Shown here: positions 44,872-54,110 of the stretch, piece by piece
How the letters are laid out: each line of letters opens with the position of its first letter
Position numbering within the stretch: position 1 is the stretch's first letter
Assembly: GCA_963730555.1 (NCBI GenBank)
Contig: CAVSSS010000013.1
Coordinates: 248,001-312,000, forward strand
DNA from: Roseiarcus sp963730555
GTDB lineage: Bacteria; Pseudomonadota; Alphaproteobacteria; Rhizobiales; Beijerinckiaceae
Reading direction: 5' to 3'
Length of the DNA stretch: 64,000 nt
Position numbers and translations under genes: made by a program
The notes under the pieces: generated by a model
The model's database searches: none
Seen by the model: the letters and a program-made list of their open reading frames with translations, nothing else
Told to the model about the DNA's origin: nothing

Positions 44872-45627
44872 ATGAAAAAGATGCATTGGATGATGGCCGC
44901 GCTGCCGGTGGTTGGGGCGCTGACTTTTGCTTCACACGCTGAGGCGGGCGTCTACCATTTGACGTTCGGCGGCGACGGCAACGTCAGCGGTTCGATTACA
45001 TTGACCACTGCTTCCGACCCAAAGGCAGGCGCCGCTTTCGGAACCCCACTGAACCTAGTCCCGTCGGGTCCCGGATATGTCGGCATCGCGGACCCCCTGA
45101 GCGCCTCGTTAATCACCGCCGTCACTGGGGGAGTCTTCTCCGATGCGGCTCTCGGAATCACGAATGAGGCAGTGACCGGGTTGGTCGGCAATAACTACGC
45201 GCCGCATTTCGCGCCAGACCAGACAATACCATATAGCTTCAGCTATTATACAGCGTTGGATCCCAAAGTGTCTTACGACAATCTCTTCTATACTGACGGA
45301 TCGTCTCCGCAAACGTGCACGGTTCCTCCGCCCGGGGACTACGGCGGCTTTCTCGACAACTACGGCGTGATGTTCACGCTAGCTAACGGCGACGTCGTCG
45401 ATCTCTACAGCAACGGTGACATAACGGCGGTCGGCAACCCGCCAGTGACGCCCGGGCCCTTCTTCTACGGCGTCGTCGTGGACGTCGGTGGCGTCCCCAA
45501 CTACGACAGCGCTGGCGGCCTCAGCTTGTCCACTCCGGAGCCCTCGACCTGGGCCATGATGCTCCTTGGCTTCGCCGGCCTCGGCTTTGCCGGCTATCGC
45601 ACATCGCGCAAGGCCGCCGGCGCGTAA
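44872..45627 (+). CDS. PEP-CTERM sorting-domain protein 1
   Basis: The 251-residue protein starts after an AGGGGA site, has a signal peptide (HWMMAALPVVGALTFASHAE…A) and a variable, Gly/Ser/Thr-rich beta-type body with two Cys-free stretches. It ends with a PEPxxWA-type sorting signal: PEPSTWAMMLLGFAGLGFAG, with a short basic end (YRTSRKAAGA). Exosortase recognises this signal and cleaves after export; such proteins are tied to exopolysaccharide and surface structures. No exosortase gene lies in the window. A terminator follows 20 bases after the stop. Confidence 0.9.
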   Translation: MKKMHWMMAALPVVGALTFASHAEAGVYHLTFGGDGNVSGSITLTTASDPKAGAAFGTPLNLVPSGPGYVGIADPLSASLITAVTGGVFSDAALGITNEAVTGLVGNNYAPHFAPDQTIPYSFSYYTALDPKVSYDNLFYTDGSSPQTCTVPPPGDYGGFLDNYGVMFTLANGDVVDLYSNGDITAVGNPPVTPGPFFYGVVVDVGGVPNYDSAGGLSLSTPEPSTWAMMLLGFAGLGFAGYRTSRKAAGA

Positions 45628-45646
45628 CCGGACAATTCGATAGAAC

Positions 45647-45675
45647 AAAAAACCGCCGCCCAGGGGCGGTTTTTT
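45647..45675. terminator. bidirectional intrinsic terminator
   Basis: AAAAAACCGCC and GGCGGTTTTTT are inverted around a short loop, so either strand gives a hairpin followed by six T residues. It separates the convergent PEP-CTERM 1 and NicO-type transporter genes. Confidence 0.9.
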
Positions 45676-45689
45676 GGCGCTCCGCGCCG

Positions 45690-46745
45690 TCACGCCCCGC
45701 CGCGCGCGCCGAGCAGGAGCGCGACGCCGAACGCGAACACCGCGAGCGCGGCGGCGAATTCGAACCCCCTCGCGACGAGCGCAAGGCGCGAATTTTCCCC
45801 CGCCGCGAGACGCATCGCGGTCGACTTGGCGAAGACGGCCACCCAGGCGAGCGCTGCCGTCGTCACAGCCGTGCCGATCGCCATCGCAAGAGCGGCCGCA
45901 ACTCCTGCTGCGAACAAACCCTGCGCCATCGCGAAAACGAGCACAAGGATCGCGCCCGAGCAGGGACGGGCGCCTGCGGCGATCACCGTTCCAGCCGCGG
46001 CCCGCCACGAGAACCGCCCATCGAGTTCAGCCGGATCGGGGGCGTGCGCGTGCCCACATCCTTCCTTAAGCACGCCCGCCCCTTCGGGCGGGCCAGCGCG
46101 GTAGGCCGCGGCCGAGAGGCTGAAGGCGGGCCGGCGCCAAGCGGCGCCGAAGTAACCTGGCGTGGAGGCGACGGCGCGGCGGCGCTCCACACGTTCGCTC
46201 AACGCAGCGAACAGCGCAGAGCCCTTTCGCCAGACGAGCCAAGCGCCAATGGCGGCGACGCCGCAATAGCTCGCAAGCTCGATCCAGTCGGCGGCGTAAG
46301 TCATCTGCGAGGCGGTCGCCTGAAAGACAAACCCGGCCGCGCCGACCAGCGCGATCGCGATCAGCGCCTGAAGCAGCGCCGCCATCAGCGACATCGTCGC
46401 GCCGCGTTTGAGCGACGTTTCGTTCGCCAGCATATAGGAGGCGAGGACGGCCTTGCCGTGTCCAGGGCCTGCCGCGTGCACAACGCCATAGGCGAGGCCG
46501 AGGCCGATGAGGCCCCACGCGGCGCTCGATTGTCCGTGCAGCGCGTGTACCTTGGCGGCCATGAGATGGGTGAGCGAGGACTGCTCGGCCATCACCCAGC
46601 CGGTGACGCCACCTTCTCCGCCGCCTCCTCCCTCGCCGCCGGCGACAGCGAATGGCCGCCGCGAAAGCTGCGCGAGCGCGGCAACCGCCGACCCGCCCCA
46701 AGCCGCGCAGCCCAGAGTGAACCGTAAGATCGCGCGTTTCGTCAT
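45690..46745 (-). CDS. nickel/cobalt transporter, NicO family
   Basis: The protein has a signal-like N-terminus, then six or more membrane segments with the metal motifs GVVHAAGPGHGKAVLASYML (first pass) and GARPCSGAILVLVFAMAQGL (second pass), typical of the RcnA/NicO efflux or uptake family. A His-containing cytoplasmic loop (EGCGHAHAPDPAELDGR) lies between the halves. It overlaps the DUF1007 gene by the four bases ATGA (46742-46745), which fixes the start at MTKRAIL. The pair resembles loci for nickel/cobalt import across the inner membrane. The direction of transport is not certain. Confidence 0.9.
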   Translation of the reverse strand: MTKRAILRFTLGCAAWGGSAVAALAQLSRRPFAVAGGEGGGGGEGGVTGWVMAEQSSLTHLMAAKVHALHGQSSAAWGLIGLGLAYGVVHAAGPGHGKAVLASYMLANETSLKRGATMSLMAALLQALIAIALVGAAGFVFQATASQMTYAADWIELASYCGVAAIGAWLVWRKGSALFAALSERVERRRAVASTPGYFGAAWRRPAFSLSAAAYRAGPPEGAGVLKEGCGHAHAPDPAELDGRFSWRAAAGTVIAAGARPCSGAILVLVFAMAQGLFAAGVAAALAMAIGTAVTTAALAWVAVFAKSTAMRLAAGENSRLALVARGFEFAAALAVFAFGVALLLGARGGA

Positions 46746-47398
46746 GGGCACGCGACGATGGCGGCGCTCGCCATTTTGAAACCGAAATTGTCGCCTGGCG
46801 CGAGGTTGGTGAAGAACAACTCCGTCAGTTTCTGCTTGTCGTTCGCCTCGAGCGGCTTGGGCTTAGCCACGTTGGCTATGCATCCCGACGGTGCGGAAAC
46901 CAGCTTCACCGGCTCCTTGTCGTCGAATTCGAAATCGATGAAATATTCCGGATCGGCCACCCGAAGCGTGAGAAACTTGGTGATCGGCGTCGGCGTCTTC
47001 AGCGGCAAGGTCACATGGAACTCGACCAGATGGTCGGGCCGCTCCTGCATCCAATAGTCGGTCACCATGCCGAAATCCATGGACTTGCCGCCAATCTTGA
47101 GCGTGGTGAAATAGCCGATCTCGGCGAGGCTCCCGGCGTTCTCCTTCGCCAGCGGGGCGAACTGCTCCTTGCCGACCAGTTGGCCGGCCGGCGCGAGCCC
47201 CTGGGTGGCGAAGGACGAATACATCTCATCGAAAACCCAGTCGTGAATCACCGCAGAAACCTTCCCCTCGGGCGTGAACGCGATCTCGCTCTTGACTGTG
47301 ACCCACACATGCGGGTGCGCGCTGGCGGGCGCCGTCGTCGCGAGCCCGAACGCCAATCCCACCAATGCTGCTCGCCAATTCCACTGCCGGGCGCCCAT
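46742..47398 (-). CDS. DUF1007 periplasmic protein
   Basis: The 218-residue protein has a signal peptide ending PASA and opens its mature part with HPHVWVTVKSEIAFTPEGKV, the DUF1007 hallmark; the two His and a Trp/Glu-rich face are candidate metal ligands. Further conserved parts are IHDWVFDEMYSSFATQGL and GYFTTLKIGGKSMDFGMVTD. DUF1007 proteins accompany NicO-type transporters and probably bind or deliver the metal in the periplasm. Here it is the upstream partner, overlapping the transporter by four bases. Confidence 0.88.
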   Translation of the reverse strand: MGARQWNWRAALVGLAFGLATTAPASAHPHVWVTVKSEIAFTPEGKVSAVIHDWVFDEMYSSFATQGLAPAGQLVGKEQFAPLAKENAGSLAEIGYFTTLKIGGKSMDFGMVTDYWMQERPDHLVEFHVTLPLKTPTPITKFLTLRVADPEYFIDFEFDDKEPVKLVSAPSGCIANVAKPKPLEANDKQKLTELFFTNLAPGDNFGFKMASAAIVACP

Positions 47399-47520
47399 AG
47401 CGAAGCTTCCTTGCGGGCAAAGTGCGGCGACGAAATGGCGCGCCGCCCGATCATGGTTGAGCGAATCTTAACGCGCCATGGTTCAATGATTCTTAAGGTG
47501 ATCGGCTCAAATTTCGCGCC

Positions 47521-48468
47521 ATGGCGCGTTGCGTTCCGCCTGTCTTGCTTGCGCTGGCCGCGGCTCTTTGCCTGACGAGCTGCGGATTTCCAGGCCGTGA
47601 AAGGCCGGTCTGGCGCGCTCAGGCCGAGAACGCCTGCTTCGCCCGCAAGCAGGTCGCGCTGTCTGAGTATATCGTCTCGGCCCCCGAAATCGACGGCCCA
47701 AGCATCTGCGGCATGACGCGTCCGCTGAAAGTGTCGGCGCTGGCCAACGGTTCGATTGCGGTCGACAAGACCTTGACCATCGACTGTCCTATGATCCCGG
47801 CGCTCGAGGCGTGGCTCAACGCGATCGTCGAGCCTGACGCGCAGGCCCGCTTCGGGCAGAAGGTCGCGACCGTCAATGTGTTTGGCGCCTATAGCTGCCG
47901 GGGTATCGACAACATACCGGGCGCTCGCCTGTCCGAGCATGCCTTCGGCAACGCCGTCGACGTGGCCGGCTTCACCCTCGCTGACGGGCGACACATCGAC
48001 TTCGTTCACGACTGGAAGACAACCGACAGCCAGGAAGCCGCCTTCCTGCACGAGGCGCACGCGGGCGCCTGCCGGTATTTCACCACCGTCCTGGGGCCGG
48101 GCGCGGATGTCTTCCACTACAACCATATCCACCTCGATCTCGCCAATCACGGCTCGACCGACACCGGCCCCAGGCGCATCTGCAAGCCGACGCCGGCGCC
48201 GAACCTCTTGCCGGCGCCGGGCCCCCGCGACGGCCTCCCGCCCGCGCCTGAAATCGACGAGCCGCCCGATATCGCGCATTTGAGCGCGCCGGCACCCGCT
48301 GCTCCACCCCCGGCGGACGCCTCTGCCGGAACCAGTGACGGACCCGACGGCGCCTTGCCGCCGGCGCCAATCGGCGAAAGCGAACCCGCGCCGCCGATCC
48401 TGCCGGCCGGCGTCGAGCCCGCGGTGGACACGCAGCCGACCTCGTCGATCCCTGACCACGATAATTGA
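47521..48468 (+). CDS. extensin-like family lipoprotein
   Basis: The 315-residue protein has a lipobox (LCLTSC, Cys about 21), then the extensin-like C-terminal domain of bacteria: ALSEYIVSAPEIDGPSICGM, PLKVSALANGSIAVDKTLTI, GARLSEHAFGNAVDVAGFTL and FHYNHIHLDLANHG. The HxxxNAxD and HxH patterns resemble the zinc ligands of D-Ala-D-Ala/LAS-type peptidases, so a cell-wall peptidase role is possible. The last 100 residues are Pro/Ala-rich and disordered. It is divergent from the DUF1007 gene. Confidence 0.88.
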   Translation: MARCVPPVLLALAAALCLTSCGFPGRERPVWRAQAENACFARKQVALSEYIVSAPEIDGPSICGMTRPLKVSALANGSIAVDKTLTIDCPMIPALEAWLNAIVEPDAQARFGQKVATVNVFGAYSCRGIDNIPGARLSEHAFGNAVDVAGFTLADGRHIDFVHDWKTTDSQEAAFLHEAHAGACRYFTTVLGPGADVFHYNHIHLDLANHGSTDTGPRRICKPTPAPNLLPAPGPRDGLPPAPEIDEPPDIAHLSAPAPAAPPPADASAGTSDGPDGALPPAPIGESEPAPPILPAGVEPAVDTQPTSSIPDHDN

Positions 48469-48548
48469 GAGGGCTGCGGCGGCTCTACGGGACTGAATGG
48501 CTCCCAGCCTGATCCGTGCGCTGACCGTCGACGAGAAACGAATTGATG

Positions 48549-49298
48549 TTAGGCGCGAGTAGCGAGCGCGGGCCGACGGCGATGGGCGAGGAGCCGGAGA
48601 CCCGCAAGCCCCACGACCATCAGCGCCCAGGTCGAGGGCTCAGGCGCTGCGACGACGCTGACCTCCATCTGGAAGATTGGACCGCCGTTGTTCGGCGGAG
48701 GCGTGGGTATGTTCGGAAAGAAACCGTTGTCCGTAAGGGAGCTCCGATTATATCCCTCAGCGACGCCTGGGCCGGTATCGTCCGTCGTCGTGCCCCAACC
48801 TACAGTCGCGCCGTCTTCCGCGCCTGGATCGTTGAGACTGATAGAGATCGCATAGAACGCGTTGGGCTTAAGCGTGATGTTTGCGAATTGGCTGAAATCC
48901 TGAACAGTCAAACCACCCGACAGGTCAGAAATCGGCATCGTGACAGAACTGAGATCTGACAACGCGGACCCGAAGACCAACCCCAGGCCGTCCACGAATG
49001 TGACGTCGGCAAGCGGAACGCCGCCCGTAAGCGACACGGTGAACGTGTCGCCCGATTGGGAAAAAGTTGTGTTGAGCAGGAGCTCAACGTCGTTCAGGCG
49101 AACGACCGAAGCGCCGGTGTCGAAGCTCGCGGCCATGCCCGAGAACGTGAATGGTTGATCTCCGACGACCCCTGAGTTCTGGCTACTGAGGCTATCGAAC
49201 AACACATCGGCGCGCGCCGAGGCTGAGAGCGTGATGAGGCCGATCGCGGCGGAGGCCGACACGGCCCACGCACGCGCTTTGCTGAATGATGCTGCCAT
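48549..49298 (-). CDS. PEP-CTERM sorting-domain protein 2
   Basis: The 249-residue protein has a signal peptide (ending ASARA), a beta-rich, Cys-free body (for example FANITLKPNAFYAISISLND) and a C-terminal sorting signal APEPSTWALMVVGLAGLRLL followed by basic residues. It is the second exosortase target in the window, 3 kb from the first and on the opposite strand, and shares only the sorting region with it. AGGGGG lies eight bases upstream of the ATG. The surface function is unknown. Confidence 0.88.
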   Translation of the reverse strand: MAASFSKARAWAVSASAAIGLITLSASARADVLFDSLSSQNSGVVGDQPFTFSGMAASFDTGASVVRLNDVELLLNTTFSQSGDTFTVSLTGGVPLADVTFVDGLGLVFGSALSDLSSVTMPISDLSGGLTVQDFSQFANITLKPNAFYAISISLNDPGAEDGATVGWGTTTDDTGPGVAEGYNRSSLTDNGFFPNIPTPPPNNGGPIFQMEVSVVAAPEPSTWALMVVGLAGLRLLAHRRRPALATRA

Positions 49299-49633
49299 CG
49301 AAAACCCCCTAAAGATTTCAAAAAAATCTTAACCCGAGGAGCGTGACAGGAGCACGGCATGCGAGTTGGCGATAGGCCGTTCAAATCGCTGTGATTGTTC
49401 TGAAGGCCAAGAAGCCAAGGCAGATTTGCCGGGCCGGTCTTGGAGCCGAGACGCGTCCGGCGCTCGTCATGCAGGCGGCAGGCAGCAGCCAACCTCCCTG
49501 CTCCGACCAGCCGCAACGCCGCGCTATTCCGGCAAATATTTCGTGCGAACTTCGTATTCGCGCGTGCATTGAACGGTGGAGCAAGCTCCCCATCTGCACG
49601 TTTAGACCGCTGCCTTGGTTCAGGGGAATTCTC
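49299..49633. other. divergent promoter region of PEP-CTERM 2 and the molybdenum hydroxylase operon
   Basis: The 335-base gap begins with an A/T-rich inverted pair (AAGATT / AATCTT at about 49311-49331) close to the PEP-CTERM 2 start. The rest is GC-rich with no recognised gene. Both divergent promoters should lie here. Confidence 0.4.
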
Positions 49634-50163
49634 ATGCACTGGATCGTCAATCGCCGCGAAGTCGAGCGGGAAGTGGATGTCCGGACATCCCTTCTCGATC
49701 TCTTGCGCGAGCACCTGCACCTGTTTGGCGCGAAGAAGGGGTGCAATCAGGGAGCTTGTGGCGCCTGCACAGTCCTCGTCGACGGCGAGCGCATCAATTC
49801 GTGTCTCGCTCTAGCCGTGCAATACGAAGGCCGCGAGATCACGACGGTCGAGGATCTTGGCGCCCCGGTTCGCTGCATCCTCTACAGCGGGCGTTTATCG
49901 AGCACGACGGGTTCCAGTGCGGCTATTGCACGCCTGGGCAGATCTGCTCGGCGGTCGGCATGGCGGCGGAGCTTCGCAAGGGCTTGCCAAGCTACGTCAC
50001 CGAAGACCTCGACGCAGAGGCGATCCCGCTCAGCCACGACGAGCTGCGTGAGCGGATGAGCGGCAATCTCTGCCGTTGCGGCGCCTATAACGGCATTGTC
50101 GATGCGATCTGTGAGACCTTCGCGGACCTGGCGGCTTCGGTCCATAACCAGGAGGCGGCCTGA
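49634..50163 (+). CDS. molybdenum hydroxylase 2Fe-2S subunit (frameshifted)
   Basis: The plant-type ferredoxin motif is KKGCNQGACGACTVLVDGER with a fourth Cys in INSCLALA. The second [2Fe-2S] motif, GFQCGYCTPGQICSAVGMAA and GNLCRCGAYNGIVDA, is read in another frame after about 49868, where GCCCCGGTT has lost one G relative to a conserved PGS. One restored base joins them into a 176-residue subunit. It lacks the Tat signal of periplasmic PaoA-type subunits, so the complex is probably cytoplasmic. Its stop codon overlaps the ATG of the FAD subunit (TGATG). Confidence 0.85.
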
Positions 50164-51155
50164 TGACGCCGTTCCAGTACGAGCGCGCTTCCGATGTGAG
50201 CGCCGCATTGGCGGCCCGAGCGCGCGCTGGCGCCCAATATCTTGGCGGTGGCACCAATCTCGTCGACCTCATGCGCGAGACCATCGAGCGTCCTGAGGTT
50301 CTGGTGGACGTGACCGGCCTCTCCCGCGAAATAGAGGAGACCGAAGGCGGCGGGCTTCGAATTGGCGCCGGCGTGAAGAACACCGCTGTCGCAGCCGACC
50401 GTCGCGTGCGCCAGCATTTCCCGCTGCTCGCCCAGGCGATCCTCGCCGGCGCCTCCGCCCAGATCCGCAATATGGCGACGGTCGGCGGCAATCTGATGCA
50501 GCGCACCCGCTGCATCTATTTCTATGACGATGCCGCGCGCTGCAACAAGCGCGTCGCGGGTGACGGTTGTGACGCGCGAAACGGCTTCAACCGCAACAAC
50601 GCGGTGCTCGGCGCCTCGTCCGCCTGCGTGGCCACTCACCCCTCGGACATGTGCGTCGCGCTGGCCGCTTTAGACGCAGTGGTGACGGTGACGGGAAGGA
50701 ACAGCTCGCGCGATATCCCGCTAACTGCTTTTCACCGCTTGCCAGGCGACACGCCGCATATCGAGACTGAGCTTCAGGCAGGCGAGCTCATCACGGCGGT
50801 GACCCTGCCTCCGAACGGCCTCGCCACCCGGTCGCACTATCGCAAGGTGCGCGATCGCGCCTCGTACGCCTTCGCCCTCGTTTCGGTGGCCGCGGGCCTC
50901 GAGATGGAGGGCGGCACGATCAAGGATGTGCGTCTCGCCTTGGGCGGCGTCGCTCACAAGCCTTGGCGCGCAGAACGCGCTGAAGGCGCGCTGAGAGGCC
51001 GCCCGGCGACGGAGGCGGCCTTCCGCGAAGCCGCGGAGGCCGAGCTCGCCCCGGCTCAAGCCTTGCGCGACAACGCCTTCAAGATCGAGCTCGCCAAGCG
51101 CGTGATTGCAGACACTCTCATGAAGCTCGCAACAGCCAATGGAGCCGCGCGATGA
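50163..51155 (+). CDS. molybdenum hydroxylase FAD-binding subunit with 4Fe-4S insertion
   Basis: The 330-residue subunit has the FAD motifs GAQYLGGGTNLVDLMRETIE and ASAQIRNMATVGGNLMQRTR and the CO-dehydrogenase flavoprotein C-terminal domain. A Cys-containing insertion (MQRTRCIYFYDDAARCNKR, then GDGCDARNGFN and SSACVATHPSDMCVAL) matches the extra [4Fe-4S] cluster of PaoB/YagS-type aldehyde oxidoreductases. It passes electrons between the molybdenum subunit and an acceptor. The gene overlaps both neighbours by one and four bases. Confidence 0.92.
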   Translation: MTPFQYERASDVSAALAARARAGAQYLGGGTNLVDLMRETIERPEVLVDVTGLSREIEETEGGGLRIGAGVKNTAVAADRRVRQHFPLLAQAILAGASAQIRNMATVGGNLMQRTRCIYFYDDAARCNKRVAGDGCDARNGFNRNNAVLGASSACVATHPSDMCVALAALDAVVTVTGRNSSRDIPLTAFHRLPGDTPHIETELQAGELITAVTLPPNGLATRSHYRKVRDRASYAFALVSVAAGLEMEGGTIKDVRLALGGVAHKPWRAERAEGALRGRPATEAAFREAAEAELAPAQALRDNAFKIELAKRVIADTLMKLATANGAAR

Positions 51156-53464
51156 GCCGTGTGCAGGAAGCCGTGCAGGCGGTGGTGAAGAAAGCGGTCG
51201 CGCTTGCGCCCGACAGTTGGATTCCCGGCGGCAAGCCCGACCCGCTCATTCACCACAAGCATGGCCTGATCGGCGCCGCCGTTTCGCGAATCGACGGTAC
51301 GGTCAAGGTGTCGGGCAAGGCGCAGTTCTGCGCCGAGTTCCCGTTTGCGGGGCTAACCTACGCCGCCCTCAAATACTCGACTATCGCGCGCGGGCGTATC
51401 GCCGAGATCGACACAGCGTCGGCGGAGGCCGCCGCCGGCGTCGTTCTGGTGCTGACCCACCGCAACGCGCCGAAGCTCAATCCGCCGCCGCCGTTTATGA
51501 GCAAGCCGAAGGCCGCCGGTCCCGACGACCTGCCGATCATGCAGGATGACCGCATTCACTGGAACGGGCAGCCGGTCGCCGTCGTGCTCGCCGAGACCCA
51601 AGAACAGGCCGACCACGCGCAGAGCCTGATCCGTGTCGCCTATGAAGAAGAAAGTCCCGTTACGAAGCTCTCAGCCGCCAAGGCCAAGGGAACCGAGCCC
51701 GGCGTGTTCATGGGCGAGTCCTTGAAGCAGAAGGTAGGCGACGCCGAGGCGGCGCTTGCTGCGGCGCCGCACAAGGTGGACGTTGTCTACACGACGCCCC
51801 GGCACCACCACGCTCCGATCGAGCTGCACGCCTGCACCCTCGCCTGGGAGGGCGACACGCTCAGGATTCACGACGCCTCGCAGGCGGTGGCGCACGAAGC
51901 CTGGACCATCGCGCAGGTTTTTGGGTTGCAGGAGAACCAAGTGCGCCTCACTTCGCCCTTCGTGGGCGGTGGCTTCGGCAGCAAGCTTCTCTGGCAGCAC
52001 CAGATCCTTGCGGCCGCCGCGGCGAAGCTCGCAAGCCGGCCGGTCCGGATCATGCTTTCACGCGAGGGAGTGTTCCGGATCGTCGGCGGCCGCACCTTGA
52101 CCGAGCAGCGCGTGGCGCTAGGCGCAAGAGCCGATGGGACGCTCGACGCCGTGATCCATACGGGCGTCGTCGCGATGACTCCGCACAACAACATGCCCGA
52201 ACCCTTCATCCTGCCGACAAGGAGCGTCTACGGGTCGAAGACCTTCTTGTTGGACGTTGAGACGGTGCGGATGAACATGATCGCCAACACGTTCATGCGC
52301 GCGCCAGGCGAGGCGGTCGGCACCTTTGGCCTCGAGTCGGGGATGGACGAACTCGCTCATGAACTCGGGCTGGATCCGGTCGAGCTGCGCCTCCGGAACG
52401 AGCCCAAGAAGGATCCGCTGACCGGCCTGCCCTTCTCCCAGCGCGGGATCGTCCAGGCGTGGCGGGACGGTGCAATGCGGTTCGGCTGGGAGAAGCGCAA
52501 CGCGACGCCCGCCGCGCGCCGCGAGGGCGACTGGCTCATCGGCATGGGCTGCGCCACCGGCACCTATCCGTACTATCGGATGCCGGGCGGAGCGGCGCGC
52601 CTCACCATCACCCGCGGCGGACGCGCAACCGTCGCCATTGCGGCGCACGAAATGGGCATGGGCACCGCCACGGCCCAGGCGCAGGTCGCGGCCGAACGGC
52701 TGGGGTTGCCGTTGGAGCAGGTGCAGGTGCTCTACGGCGACAACCTCCATCCCGGAGCCGTTTTGGCTGGGGGATCGCAGCAGACCGCTGCGATCGGCGC
52801 GTCGGTCATCGCCGCTCACCGGGCGCTCGTGAAGGAACTCTTGAAGCTCGCCGGCAACAACTCGCCCTTGGCCGGCCTTGGTCCCGACGAGATCGGCGGT
52901 CTCGATGGCGGGCTTTGCGCTCTCGACGACGAGGGCCGCCGAGAAAGCTACGCCTCGATTCTCGGCCGCGCCCAGCGGGAGGAAGTGACGGTCGAGGCCG
53001 AGGCCCCCATGCCGCTCGAGCTGGGACATTGGTCGATGCACAGCCACAGCGCCCTGTTCTGCGAAGTTCGGGTGAATACGGTGACGGGCGAAGTGCGCGT
53101 CAGCCGGTTCCTTGGCTCGTTCGATTGCGGCCGCATCCTCAACGCCAAGACCGCCGCGAGCCAGTTCCGCGGCGGCATCATCATGGGGCTCGGCCTCGCT
53201 CTCATGGAGGAAGTCCTGTTCGACGAGCGGACTGGACGGGTCGTGAACCCGTCGCTCGCGGAGTACCATGTGCCGGTACATCTGGACGTGCCGGTGATCG
53301 ACGTGATCTGGACCGATGAGCCGGATCCTCACGCCCCCGCGGGCGCCCGCGGCATTGGCGAGATTGGCATTACTGGCGTGGGGGCCGCGGTCGCCAACGC
53401 GGTGTTCAACGCCACGGGAAAACGCGTGCGCGACCTGCCGATCACGCTCGACAAGCTGATGTAG
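51152..53464 (+). CDS. molybdenum hydroxylase large subunit (xanthine dehydrogenase/aldehyde oxidase family)
   Basis: The 770-residue subunit has the aldehyde oxidase/xanthine dehydrogenase a/b hammerhead (GTVKVSGKAQFCAEFPFAGL) and molybdopterin-binding domain: TSPFVGGGFGSKLLWQHQIL, FMRAPGEAVGTFGLESGMDE, AAHEMGMGTATAQAQVAAER and GGSQQTAAIGASVIAAHRAL. The catalytic Glu region is GARGIGEIGITGVGAAVANA. It resembles PaoC/YagR-type aldehyde oxidoreductases; the substrate is unknown. It is the third gene of the operon, overlapping by ATGA. No molybdopterin-maturation chaperone (XdhC/PaoD type) is in the window. Confidence 0.93.
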   Translation: MSRVQEAVQAVVKKAVALAPDSWIPGGKPDPLIHHKHGLIGAAVSRIDGTVKVSGKAQFCAEFPFAGLTYAALKYSTIARGRIAEIDTASAEAAAGVVLVLTHRNAPKLNPPPPFMSKPKAAGPDDLPIMQDDRIHWNGQPVAVVLAETQEQADHAQSLIRVAYEEESPVTKLSAAKAKGTEPGVFMGESLKQKVGDAEAALAAAPHKVDVVYTTPRHHHAPIELHACTLAWEGDTLRIHDASQAVAHEAWTIAQVFGLQENQVRLTSPFVGGGFGSKLLWQHQILAAAAAKLASRPVRIMLSREGVFRIVGGRTLTEQRVALGARADGTLDAVIHTGVVAMTPHNNMPEPFILPTRSVYGSKTFLLDVETVRMNMIANTFMRAPGEAVGTFGLESGMDELAHELGLDPVELRLRNEPKKDPLTGLPFSQRGIVQAWRDGAMRFGWEKRNATPAARREGDWLIGMGCATGTYPYYRMPGGAARLTITRGGRATVAIAAHEMGMGTATAQAQVAAERLGLPLEQVQVLYGDNLHPGAVLAGGSQQTAAIGASVIAAHRALVKELLKLAGNNSPLAGLGPDEIGGLDGGLCALDDEGRRESYASILGRAQREEVTVEAEAPMPLELGHWSMHSHSALFCEVRVNTVTGEVRVSRFLGSFDCGRILNAKTAASQFRGGIIMGLGLALMEEVLFDERTGRVVNPSLAEYHVPVHLDVPVIDVIWTDEPDPHAPAGARGIGEIGITGVGAAVANAVFNATGKRVRDLPITLDKLM

Positions 53465-53474
53465 CCACGCGTCG

Positions 53475-54110
53475 TCAGCCAAGATTCGGTTGGGTCGCCT
53501 TGTAGCTTGGCAAGGCTTGCATCTTCGCCCACCAGTCCGCAAAGCCGGGAACGTCGAAAAGCGCGTCCTTGTCTGGCGTGAGCGAGACGTAAAAGATAAT
53601 CGGCGCGAGATAGAGATCGGCAAGGCTCAGGTTGCCCGCGATGAAGGGGGATGAGCCTTTCGTCTTCATGGCGAGCTCGATCATCTTGCGGCCATTCTCG
53701 AGGCCGCTCTTTCGCATCGCGTCGTTCTTGCCGCCGACGAAATCTGGAAACAGGTGATAGGCGGCCACGCCGCCTGTGAGGGCGCCGTAGCCATATGAGT
53801 CGACTAGACCGATGATCATGTCCATCCGCGCGCGATCCTTGGGCGTCGCCGGGATCAGCGATTTGCCGGGCAAGACATCGTTCAGATAGCGCGCTATTGC
53901 GGTGGTTTCCAGAATGCGCATGCCCGCATGGTCGAGGACTGGGACCTTGCCGAAGGGATGACGCTCCCGATGCTCGGGCGTTTTCGGCTCCCCCTTGAGC
54001 ACGTTGAGCGGCACTTGCTTGAATTGCGTCTCGCCTTTTTCGGCGAGGACCATCTTGACGGTGCGGACGTAAGTGGAGCCGTCAAAGCCCCAGAGGATCA
54101 TCTCTGACAT
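53475..54110 (-). CDS. glutathione S-transferase family protein
   Basis: The 211-residue protein has a thioredoxin-like N-terminal domain (MILWGFDGSTYVRTVKMVLA, NVLKGEPKTPEHRERHPFGK, VPVLDHAGMRILETTAIARY) with the cis-Pro in KVPVLD and ETTAI for glutathione binding, then a helical C-terminal domain (AGNLSLADLYLAPIIFYVSL). No catalytic Cys is evident; Ser in GSTYVR may serve. GAGGGA lies nine bases before the ATG chosen. It ends eleven bases from the convergent molybdenum hydroxylase operon. Confidence 0.9.
   Translation of the reverse strand: MSEMILWGFDGSTYVRTVKMVLAEKGETQFKQVPLNVLKGEPKTPEHRERHPFGKVPVLDHAGMRILETTAIARYLNDVLPGKSLIPATPKDRARMDMIIGLVDSYGYGALTGGVAAYHLFPDFVGGKNDAMRKSGLENGRKMIELAMKTKGSSPFIAGNLSLADLYLAPIIFYVSLTPDKDALFDVPGFADWWAKMQALPSYKATQPNLG

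Noticed and set aside
52118..53623. A 501-codon minus-strand frame
   Set aside because: It mirrors the molybdenum hydroxylase large subunit and has no recognisable motif.
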